From positions 1-28,328 of the forward strand of contig JBOGXF010000041.1 in the NCBI GenBank assembly GCA_050694275.1: a stretch of 28,328 nucleotides of DNA, read 5' to 3'. Origin of the DNA: JBOGXF01 sp050694275 (GTDB lineage Bacteria > Actinomycetota > CADDZG01 > WHSQ01). The notes beneath the pieces were generated by a model. It was not told the DNA's origin. It made no database searches and was given only the letters and a program-made list of their open reading frames with translations. Positions 1 to 6,637 of the stretch are shown here, one piece after another. The position numbers and the translations under genes were made by a program. How positions within the stretch are numbered: the first letter of the stretch is position 1; each line of letters starts with the position of its first letter.

Positions 1-720
1 AACCGCGTCGATCGTCTCACCGGCGCCCTCTGCCGCCGTCGTCGTCTTGACGAGGACTTCGCGCACCTTGCGGGCGAGGTCGGGCGAGAGCACCCCGAGC
101 AAGAGCTGCTCGATCCCGTCGCCGTCCGACGCCGCCGTCAGTCGGTTGAGGGTGCGAAGCTCTGCCGCGCTCAATTTGTTGTCGATGCGGACGCCGGCGA
201 TCTTGATCTTTCGCTCCGAGATGCGCTTGCCGGCGACCTCGGTCAACCGCTCGGCCTCGGGCGCCGGGCGCCCGAACTGCGCTTGGGCGGCGAGAACGTC
301 CGCCTGTCTGTCTCGATCCTCCAGCCACCCCGCGATAGCCATTCCGATGGCCGAGAAGCTCATGAGGCTGACGCCGATTGTCGCGGCCACGAGAGTCCGG
401 GCGAGGCGCACGCGCGTCACGCGATCACGTCTCACCGCCGCCGCAGTCTTCACCTCGTTGACGCGCTCGATGAGCGCCGCCTCCTCCGTTCGGACGTCGC
501 TCTCGACCTCGGCGAGCAGGCGGTTGGCCGCGTCGACCTCGCCCGCGCGCATCAGCGTCGCGGAGAAGCTGAGCTTGTCGTCGACGACCGCCTTTGTCCG
601 GCGCGAGAAACGACGCGCCGAGGTCGCCAGCTCGAAGCCGGCGTCCTCGTCGTCGTGCTCGTGCACCAAGAGGTCGGCGAGCGCGCGACGGAACTCCCTG
701 AGGTCATCTCTGAAACCCAT
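1..720 (-). CDS. Membrane protein of unknown function (5' part, runs off the window)
   Basis: The minus strand is open from an ATG at 720 to the window edge, giving 240 codons with no stop, so the 3' end is missing. The N-terminal ~105 residues are charged and look helical, rich in Arg, Glu and Asp. A single hydrophobic segment follows at about residues 108-131 (VAATIGVSLMSFSAIGMAIA and flanks), then a second charged region to the edge. This suggests a single-pass membrane protein with helical or coiled-coil parts on both sides. I do not recognise the family. The gene is divergent from the carboxylase gene at 840, leaving about 120 bp between them. No Shine-Dalgarno sequence is obvious before the ATG, and the start was chosen as the first ATG of the open frame. 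Several overlapping plus-strand frames here are shadows. Confidence 0.7.
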   Translation of the reverse strand, partial: MGFRDDLREFRRALADLLVHEHDDEDAGFELATSARRFSRRTKAVVDDKLSFSATLMRAGEVDAANRLLAEVESDVRTEEAALIERVNEVKTAAAVRRDRVTRVRLARTLVAATIGVSLMSFSAIGMAIAGWLEDRDRQADVLAAQAQFGRPAPEAERLTEVAGKRISERKIKIAGVRIDNKLSAAELRTLNRLTAASDGDGIEQLLLGVLSPDLARKVREVLVKTTTAAEGAGETIDAV

Positions 721-825
721 CACACTGACGGTTCGACCTCGGCGGGCGCTCCCCTGCCCCTTTTTGCGCAATTCGCGGTCATTTACAGGGCGGAAGGGCC
801 CGGGGGCCGGGGCGGGGCCGGCGGA

Positions 826-831
826 TAGACT
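826..831 (+). promoter_or_regulatory. Putative -10 box of a leaderless promoter for the carboxylase gene
   Basis: TAGACT ends 8 nt before the ATG at 840 and no Shine-Dalgarno sequence is present. A TANNNT box 6-9 nt before the start codon is what leaderless actinobacterial transcripts show. No good -35 box is visible. The same arrangement recurs at other genes in this window. Confidence 0.45.
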
Positions 832-839
832 GCCCTTCG

Positions 840-2459
840 ATGGCTCAGGAGAAGGTGCCGCTCGACCCCTCCGGCGCGGCCGGCGAGGCCGAGGCCGGCG
901 CCGCCACCCGCCCGGCCCAAGAGCGAAGCGACGATCTGCGAGCTCGCAAGGAGCAGGCGCACCTCGCCGGCGGCACCGATGCCATACAGCGACAGCACGA
1001 CCGGGGGAAGCTCACCGCGCGCGAGCGCATCGAGACCCTCCTCGACCAAGACTCGTTTGTCGAGACCGACATGCTCATGCGTCACCGAAGCCACGGATTC
1101 GGGATCGAGGACAGACGGCCCTATTCGGACGCGGTCGTCACCGGATGGGGGACGATCGACGGCCGCAAAGTGTTCGTCTTCGCCCAGGACTTCACCGTGT
1201 TCGGGGGATCGCTCGGTGAGGTCATGGGCGAGAAGATCTGCAAGATCATGGATCTTGCGCTCGAGACGGGAGCGCCGGTCATCGGGCTGAACGATTCCGG
1301 CGGCGCGCGCATCCAGGAAGGCGCGGCGTCGCTTGCGGGTTACGGCTACATCTTCGACCGGAACGTTCGCTCGTCGGGAGTCGTTCCGCAGATCTCAGCG
1401 ATCATGGGTCCCTGTGCCGGAGGTGCCGTCTACTCTCCCGCGATGACCGACTTCACCTTCATGGTGTCCGAGACATCGCACATGTTCATCACCGGTCCCG
1501 ACGTCATCAAGGCGGTGACCGGCGAGGAAGTCAGTCAGGAGGAGCTCGGGGGCGCGATGAGCCATGCTTCGAGATCGGGCGTCGCGCACTTCGTTGCGGG
1601 TGACGACGAAGACTGTCTGAAACAGGTCCGGTATCTCATGAGCTTCATCCCGTCGAACAACTTCGAGTCGCCTCCTTACTTCCCGCCGACCGACGATCCC
1701 ATGCGCTCGTGCGACGACCTCATCGAGTTGATGCCCGACAGCCCGAACAAGCCCTACGACATGCATCAGGTGATTGCGTCGATCTTCGACGATGGCGAGT
1801 TCCTCGAGGTCCACGCGCACTGGGCGCAGAACATCCTGTGTGGATTCGCTCGCCTCGCCGGTCATCCGGTGGGAATCGTTGCCAATCAGCCCCAGGTGCT
1901 GGCGGGCACTCTAGACATCACGTCGTCGACCAAAGCTGCTCGCTTCGTGCGTTTCTGCGATGCCTTCAACATCCCCCTCGTCGCGTTCGTAGACGTGCCC
2001 GGTTTCCTTCCCGGGACCGAGCAGGAATACAGCGGAATCATTCGCCACGGCGCCAAGCTCCTCTACGCGTTCAGTGAGTCCACGGTGCCGCGGATGACGG
2101 TCATCACGCGCAAGGCCTACGGTGGCGCCTACGTCGTCATGAACTCGAAACACATCCGCGCAGATGTGAGCTTCGCGTGGCCCTCTGCCGAGATTGCCGT
2201 CATGGGGGCCGAGGGTGCCGTGAACATCATCCACAGGCGCGAGATCGCCTCCGCCGAAGATCCCGAAACAAAGCGAGACGAATTGATCGAAGATTATTCG
2301 TCCAAGTTCTCCAATCCCTTCATCGCCGCAGAACGCGGATATGTCGATGACGTCATCGAGCCGCAAGACACGCGCCGAAAGCTCGTGCAGTCGCTCGAGA
2401 TGTTGCGTTCGAAGCGAGAGACGATCCCCCAGCGCAAGCACGGGAACATCCCCCTGTGA
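840..2459 (+). CDS. pccB: Acyl-CoA carboxylase carboxyltransferase (beta) subunit, propionyl-CoA carboxylase type
   Basis: This 539-residue protein has the length and layout of the PccB/AccD5 carboxyltransferase family. The family transfers CO2 from biotin on the alpha subunit to propionyl-CoA or a related acyl-CoA, giving methylmalonyl-CoA. Visible hallmarks are GKLTARERIE near residue 60, the N-half crotonase-fold motifs SGGARIQEG and GPCAGGAVYSPA, and the C-half motifs FVDVPGFLPGTEQE and TRKAYGGAYVVM. It ends in HGNIPL, as family members commonly do. The first ~35 residues are a low-complexity Ala/Glu extension. The downstream epsilon-type gene overlaps its stop codon, so the two are co-translated. 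No biotin-carrying alpha subunit lies in the window. Substrate is inferred from family resemblance and from the nearby mutase; acetyl- or butyryl-CoA cannot be excluded. Confidence 0.93.
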   Translation: MAQEKVPLDPSGAAGEAEAGAATRPAQERSDDLRARKEQAHLAGGTDAIQRQHDRGKLTARERIETLLDQDSFVETDMLMRHRSHGFGIEDRRPYSDAVVTGWGTIDGRKVFVFAQDFTVFGGSLGEVMGEKICKIMDLALETGAPVIGLNDSGGARIQEGAASLAGYGYIFDRNVRSSGVVPQISAIMGPCAGGAVYSPAMTDFTFMVSETSHMFITGPDVIKAVTGEEVSQEELGGAMSHASRSGVAHFVAGDDEDCLKQVRYLMSFIPSNNFESPPYFPPTDDPMRSCDDLIELMPDSPNKPYDMHQVIASIFDDGEFLEVHAHWAQNILCGFARLAGHPVGIVANQPQVLAGTLDITSSTKAARFVRFCDAFNIPLVAFVDVPGFLPGTEQEYSGIIRHGAKLLYAFSESTVPRMTVITRKAYGGAYVVMNSKHIRADVSFAWPSAEIAVMGAEGAVNIIHRREIASAEDPETKRDELIEDYSSKFSNPFIAAERGYVDDVIEPQDTRRKLVQSLEMLRSKRETIPQRKHGNIPL

Positions 2460-2740
2460 CGCGCCGGCGCAATCACCTCGAGGTTGTCTCGATCGACGGC
2501 AACCCGACCGAAGTGGAGCGGGCGGCCATCGTCGAGGCGCTCGAACGGCTGGTCGAAAGCGAGCGGGGGGCACGATCCGCCTCGGTGTGGCTTCGAGCCG
2601 GACGGGCGCAGGGGCGCCGGCTGGGCATGTACGACTACCGGGACAGGTTCAGCCCCGAGGAAGCGTGGAGGTTATCGGCCCGGTTCCCGCCGGGGGGCCG
2701 TGAATACCCCGGCCTCAACGGTCGCGGCGACGCCAAGTAA
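2456..2740 (+). CDS. accE: Acyl-CoA carboxylase epsilon-type small subunit
   Basis: The GTG start at 2456 overlaps the stop of the beta subunit as GTGA, which indicates translational coupling. The 94-residue product carries EVVSIDGNPTEVERAAIVEAL near its N-terminus (first 20 residues of the match are decisive), the pattern of the ACC_epsilon family: a beta strand, then G-x-PT and a helix with ExAA. In Streptomyces and mycobacteria the epsilon subunit binds and stimulates the acyl-CoA carboxylase complex. The C-terminal half is Arg/Gly-rich and looks poorly ordered, ending in GRGDAK. The sequence is too short for a firm family call by eye, but position and motif agree. Only 3 bp separate its stop from the stop of the convergent glycosidase gene. 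Confidence 0.72.
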   Translation: MTRRRNHLEVVSIDGNPTEVERAAIVEALERLVESERGARSASVWLRAGRAQGRRLGMYDYRDRFSPEEAWRLSARFPPGGREYPGLNGRGDAK

Positions 2741-2743
2741 AAC

Positions 2744-4054
2744 TCAGCGACGGGAGCGACGCGTCCTCCGCAGCGCCGACTCCATGCCCTTGGTCGACGC
2801 CGGATCATCGGCGATGCGACTCCACACCCGTTCGGAGTCGGGCCACCGGGACAGGTCAATCGCCGCGAGCGGATTGGTCGCGGTCTGCTGCGTCGTCGTG
2901 ATCTTGCGCGCCAGTCGCTTGGGCCGGCGCAGCACGAGCAGGGCGGACGACACCGGCCGCTCGCGGCCATCGGACGGGCGGTTTCGGACCTTGCCCCTGA
3001 CCACCATCGTGGTCGAGCCCCCGCCGTCGAGGTTGAGGGCCCACCGTGCGCCCTGGGACTTGAAGAACCGGGCGAACGCACGCAGGCTCATCCCGACGCT
3101 GTAGCGGCGTTGCCTGCCGTCGACGGTCACGAGCAGGACGCGGCCGTCGCGCGTCGTCCCGATCCCGGTGCGTGGATTGCGTCGAAAGAACGGGTGAGAG
3201 GACCAGCCGACCATGATCCGGCCTCGCTCGATGAGAGTGGGGTTTCCACCCACCGTCTCGAGCACGCCACGCCAGCCGAGCGACCACATCAGACGGAGCC
3301 GCTGCCCCGCCTCGAGGGAGGAGATCGCCGGGGCCCGACGAGAACGGCGAGGGGTTGCGATGACCGTCCCGCCGCTGCGGGTCATCCGACGGACGCCGCA
3401 GCGAACCTTGTCGACCTCGTATGAGGCTTGGACCCATTCGCCCTCTTCCGACAAGCCAACGGTCCCCTTGCGAAAAAGACGCGCCGAGCATGCGCGCCTG
3501 GGGGGAAGCTCTAATCCCCCGGCCCTGGGGGTGTACAGCGCGACTTGATTCAGCGCCGGGCGGCCGTTGTTGACCCGCTTCACCTGGTGATCGAGGCCGA
3601 TGGAGGCCTTGACCGCGCGCACCGCGACCTTGGGATGGCCCACGTAGGTGGACGACTCGTCACTTGAGACCGCGAAGTTTCGTCCCCACGTGAGCGGCGT
3701 CTGGGCGATCTGGCCGCCGTTGGCGAAGGTCATCACCGGCCGACCCGAGGGCCTGGCGTAGTCGCCGTTGATCCCGGCGATCGCGCCGTACCGGCGGGCC
3801 ATCGACGAAGTGCGCTCGAACCCGGGAAGCTCATTGGTCCCGAGCGCGACCCCGAGAGCGGGGCGCTTCGACAGCTTCACCGACACGACCCTGATCTTCT
3901 GGCGGGGCTTGGTCCGCTTGATGACCTTGTAGGTGACCCCCCTGGCGATCCGCCGCGTCGTGACGCGCTGGCCGGCCTCGGCTCGCGGAATCACCGCAGC
4001 AACGAGGGCGAGGACCAGCAGGACGACTGCGACGCGAGAACGAGTGACCCCCAT
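2744..4054 (-). CDS. Secreted phosphodiester glycosidase family (NAGPA-domain) protein, copy 1
   Basis: The 436-residue protein begins with a clear Sec signal peptide (hydrophobic VAVVLLVLALVAAVIP, then RAEAG). The rest matches the NAGPA / phosphodiester glycosidase domain. Seen motifs are LPGFERTSSMARRYGAIAGI followed by NGDY, RNPRTGIGTTRDGRVLLVTV followed by DGR, YSVGMSLRAFARF, and ALNLDGGGSTTMVV, the strongest hallmark of the family. Known members remove a GlcNAc cap from phosphodiester-linked glycans; many bacterial ones are cell-wall or polysaccharide-related with unproven substrates. A paralogue lies immediately upstream on the same strand (4104-5483), sharing the layout and a C-terminal tail with a W-x-R-(I/V)-A-x-DP-x-ST signature. 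Start at the ATG at 4054, directly before the signal peptide. Confidence 0.85.
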   Translation of the reverse strand: MGVTRSRVAVVLLVLALVAAVIPRAEAGQRVTTRRIARGVTYKVIKRTKPRQKIRVVSVKLSKRPALGVALGTNELPGFERTSSMARRYGAIAGINGDYARPSGRPVMTFANGGQIAQTPLTWGRNFAVSSDESSTYVGHPKVAVRAVKASIGLDHQVKRVNNGRPALNQVALYTPRAGGLELPPRRACSARLFRKGTVGLSEEGEWVQASYEVDKVRCGVRRMTRSGGTVIATPRRSRRAPAISSLEAGQRLRLMWSLGWRGVLETVGGNPTLIERGRIMVGWSSHPFFRRNPRTGIGTTRDGRVLLVTVDGRQRRYSVGMSLRAFARFFKSQGARWALNLDGGGSTTMVVRGKVRNRPSDGRERPVSSALLVLRRPKRLARKITTTQQTATNPLAAIDLSRWPDSERVWSRIADDPASTKGMESALRRTRRSRR

Positions 4055-4103
4055 GCTGATCTATCGGTTCGGGGCCCGCGATTTTTTAGCGAGAGAACCG
4101 AAG

Positions 4104-5483
4104 TTACCGGCGATCGACGCGCCGAGCCGCGTCGCGCAACTCGGGGTCGAGCGAAATGCCACGATCGCGCAGGTACCACGCGAGGCCCCCGGTCGAGCCC
4201 GGGTCGCTCGCGACGCGCCTCCACACCGACGCCGACGACACCGTGGTCGGGGGTGGCGTAACCACCGAGTCCTGCCCTTCCTCCGTCTCACCCGGGTCGG
4301 CTCCGCGGAGGACGAGCAGGGCGGAAGACACCGGGCGCTCGCTCCCGTCCGACGGCCGGCCCTTCACGTTTCCGTTGACGACCATGGTCGTGGATCCGCC
4401 CCCGTCGAGGTTGAGGGCGACGTCGGCCCCCAGCGACACGAACACCTCGGCGAGCTCCCTCAGGGTCATGCCGACGCTGTAATCGGGTTGCCGCCCGTCG
4501 ACCGTCACGAGCAGGACTTTGCCGGTGTCGGCGTCGTAGCCGACGCCGGTGCGCGGATGACGCCGGAAGAACCAGCCCGTCCCGGTGACGTTCCGGGTAG
4601 CGATCTGGGAGTCCTCGACCACGGTCGGGTTGCCGCCGAGCGAGTCGAGCACGCCGTGCCAGTATGCGAGCGTCTTGTCGAACTGCTTGGTGGCGAACGA
4701 CCACCCGAGCGAGACCTGCTCGCCCTCGAGCAGCGAGTTCACCACCGTCGCCTTGGTCCCCACCAAAGGCGTGGACATAACCGATCCCCCCTGGCGCCAC
4801 AGCGGCTTGTCGCGGCAGACGACCCTGTCGACCACGTGCATCGCCTCGACGCCGGGCTGGGTCTCGCTCATACGCGGCGGCTCCTGCGCGTACAAACGCG
4901 CCGAGCATGCATCGGACGGAGGCTTCTCTTCCCACGCGCCCGCCATCTTGAACGCCGCGAGCTCCTTGGAGCCCGGCGCGCCGGCGTTGACGCGCGACAG
5001 GACGTGGGTCGCCTGTGAGTCGGGCTCGTACGCCCATGCGGACACCTCGGGATGACCGACGTAGACGTTCGTCTCGGCGACATCGACCGCGAAGTTGCGC
5101 CCCCACGCGAGCGGCGTCTGCACCAGCGCGCCGTCCTCGGCGAAGGCGTGCACGGGGCGGCCGGTCGAACGCGCGTAGTCCCCGTTGATCGCCACGAGTG
5201 CGTCGTGCCGCACGGCCATCGACGAGGTCCTCTCGAACCCCGGCACCTTGTCCTGCGCCAGGGCGACGTCCATCGGAGCCGCTTTCGCGAGCTTGACCGA
5301 GACGATCCGGATCCGAAACGGCCCCGACCGGTCGCGGATTACGGTGAGCTTCACGCCGGGGGCGAGGGTGCGGGTGCGGATTCGCTGGCGGGCCGCGGCC
5401 CCGGGCTCGGCCAGGGTCGCGAGCAGGGAAAGGGCGAGCCCCATCGCCACCAGCGTCGAAAGGATCGATCGATGCCGCGTCAT
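4104..5483 (-). CDS. Secreted phosphodiester glycosidase family (NAGPA-domain) protein, copy 2
   Basis: A 459-residue paralogue of the protein encoded at 2744-4054. It has a signal peptide (ILSTLVAMGLALSLLATLA, then EPGAAA). It repeats the same ordered motifs: VPGFERTSSMAVRHDALVAI then NGDYAR, RHPRTGVGYDADTGKVLLVT then VDGR, YSVGMTLRELAEVF, and ALNLDGGGSTTMVV. The domain fills most of the mature protein; the C-terminal ~60 residues are a variable tail. The two copies lie head to tail on the minus strand with 49 bp between them, so they look like an old tandem duplication and may be one operon, this copy first. A TAGCCT box 9 nt before the ATG could be a leaderless -10. Exported glycan phosphodiester hydrolysis or wall remodelling is inferred; the substrate is unknown. 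Confidence 0.86.
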   Translation of the reverse strand: MTRHRSILSTLVAMGLALSLLATLAEPGAAARQRIRTRTLAPGVKLTVIRDRSGPFRIRIVSVKLAKAAPMDVALAQDKVPGFERTSSMAVRHDALVAINGDYARSTGRPVHAFAEDGALVQTPLAWGRNFAVDVAETNVYVGHPEVSAWAYEPDSQATHVLSRVNAGAPGSKELAAFKMAGAWEEKPPSDACSARLYAQEPPRMSETQPGVEAMHVVDRVVCRDKPLWRQGGSVMSTPLVGTKATVVNSLLEGEQVSLGWSFATKQFDKTLAYWHGVLDSLGGNPTVVEDSQIATRNVTGTGWFFRRHPRTGVGYDADTGKVLLVTVDGRQPDYSVGMTLRELAEVFVSLGADVALNLDGGGSTTMVVNGNVKGRPSDGSERPVSSALLVLRGADPGETEEGQDSVVTPPPTTVSSASVWRRVASDPGSTGGLAWYLRDRGISLDPELRDAARRVDRR

Positions 5484-5492
5484 CGAGCCAGC

Positions 5493-5498
5493 AGGCTA
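5493..5498 (-). promoter_or_regulatory. Possible -10 box for the glycosidase pair
   Basis: On the minus strand TAGCCT lies 9 nt before the ATG at 5483, with no Shine-Dalgarno sequence between. It fits the leaderless pattern seen elsewhere in the window, but a match to TANNNT is cheap, so this is weak. Confidence 0.25.
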
Positions 5499-5543
5499 CC
5501 GAGTCCCGCGCCGTCTCTCAAGCAATCCTGGCCCCCCGGTGCC

Positions 5544-5586
5544 GAGTGGTCTATGAGTGGGCCTAAAACCGACCTATCGACCACTC
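5544..5586. repeat. 43-bp hairpin repeat, copy 1
   Basis: The block starts GAGTGGTCTAT and ends ATCGACCACTC, so its ends pair as an inverted repeat (11 bp with one mismatch). A second copy at 6595-6637 lies in the same orientation and differs at only a handful of positions, all in the central part. This copy overlaps the end of the minus-strand DUF559 gene: the last codons (MSGR and TAG) are read from its right arm. It could act as a transcription terminator or be a REP-like or target-site element. No other copy was found in the window. Confidence 0.8.
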
Positions 5587-6527
5587 ATCAGTTCGTGGGA
5601 GGGCCTACGTCGAAGATGCTCCCGGATGGTCTCGACCACGTACTCCGGGTCGTAACGGACCTGGGCCCAGGTAAACCGAAGGACGATCCAGCCGAGGGCC
5701 GCTGCTTCGTTGTCGCGGCGCCGGTCTCGATCGAACGCGGCGCGGTCCCCGTGCCATGAGAAGGAATCGGCCTCGATCCCGATCAGCCGGTCGGGATAGG
5801 CGAGGTCAAACCGAATCGGCCCGCTGGCGAGTATCAGCGGGTGCTGACGCACCGGGAGCGGCAGACGGGCCAGCTCGATCAGACGATAGAGGTCAGTTTC
5901 CAGGTCGCTGTCGGTAGGGGCCAGTCCCGGCGTGCGCTCCTGAAGGTGAGACCGAAGGATCGCAATGCCTCGTCGCCCACGCGTCCAGGTCTGGTCGTGG
6001 TAAAGCCACATTATGCCGAGCGTCGACCTCTCCTCTCGGAGCACCTGATCGAGAGCCCGCTCAGCCCGGAAATGGCCTTGGCCAAACAGATCCATCAGTG
6101 TTCGAGGAATGGATGTGACCGGCAGAGGGCCGACCTGCTCGATCTCCCCGAGGAGGAACCGATCGCACCGGTGGATCTTCAAGTCGAGATCGTGGGCGCG
6201 CAGCCGAGCGACGGTTGAGAACTCGACCGGGGCGTTGTCGAAACCTCGGAAGTCATGCGCACGAGCCGCGGCTCTGAAGGAGAGGGTCGATCCGCCACCC
6301 AAGTAGAGAACTCCGGCCATGGCGTCTTGGTGCCAGGAGCTTGGGGTTCCCACGATCCGATAGACCCGGGGCAGGACGCGCGCCCATCTTCCTGTTCGTA
6401 CGCGCGTGCGAATCATGTCCCGGGTTAGACCCGCCGCCCTGGCCTGGGCATGACCGATTAGACCGAACTGGTCCTCGGCCATACGCAGACACAGGAGGTC
6501 GGCTCGATGCAACGATGGGCGCGCCAT
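5574..6527 (-). CDS. DUF559 / AbiEi-antitoxin-like protein with a Vsr-type endonuclease-like C-terminus
   Basis: The 317-residue protein has the architecture common in actinobacteria. An N-terminal winged-helix-like segment (FGLIGHAQARAAGLTRDMIR, then RTGRWARVLPRVYRI) resembles the AbiEi-type antitoxin N-domain. After a middle region comes a C-terminal DUF559 domain with FDLAYPDRLIGIEADSFSWH, FDRDRRRDNEAAALGW and VLRFTWAQV. Those segments carry the D, E-x-D and R residues of the Vsr/PD-(D/E)XK-like fold. Function is not established for this family; DNA processing or a toxin-antitoxin role is possible. An ATG 15 codons downstream (start at 6482) precedes MAEDQFGLIG and is a good alternative start. 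The gene stands alone, bracketed by 43-bp hairpin repeats, the left of which contains its stop codon. Confidence 0.75.
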   Translation of the reverse strand: MARPSLHRADLLCLRMAEDQFGLIGHAQARAAGLTRDMIRTRVRTGRWARVLPRVYRIVGTPSSWHQDAMAGVLYLGGGSTLSFRAAARAHDFRGFDNAPVEFSTVARLRAHDLDLKIHRCDRFLLGEIEQVGPLPVTSIPRTLMDLFGQGHFRAERALDQVLREERSTLGIMWLYHDQTWTRGRRGIAILRSHLQERTPGLAPTDSDLETDLYRLIELARLPLPVRQHPLILASGPIRFDLAYPDRLIGIEADSFSWHGDRAAFDRDRRRDNEAAALGWIVLRFTWAQVRYDPEYVVETIREHLRRRPSHELMSGR

Positions 6528-6594
6528 TGAGAGCAGATCAACATGACTGACTCCGGCGCGCTGTGACGCTCATCACACTCGCGAAGCAAGAATC

Positions 6595-6637
6595 GAGTGG
6601 TCTATGAGTGAGTCAAGAACCGACTCATCGACCACTC
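6595..6637. repeat. 43-bp hairpin repeat, copy 2
   Basis: Same orientation as copy 1 at 5544-5586. Here the arms are longer: GAGTGGTCTATGAGT pairs with ACTCATCGACCACTC, 15 bp with one mismatch, around a loop of about 13 nt. The right arm contains the stop codon of the minus-strand dehydrogenase gene (its last residues SGR and TGA), just as copy 1 encodes the end of the DUF559 gene. The strong stem directly at a 3' end suggests a terminator, although no clear T-run follows. Confidence 0.8.

Noticed and set aside
47..1219. 390-residue plus-strand open frame across the start of the window
   Set aside because: It runs antisense to the membrane-protein gene and then out of frame through the carboxylase gene. 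Its translation is Ser/Arg/Ala-rich with no domain, typical of a shadow frame in high-GC DNA.
4066..4106. Six-bp inverted repeat (CGGTTC/GAACCG) between the two glycosidase genes
   Set aside because: The loop is about 24 nt and the stem is short, so it is expected by chance.
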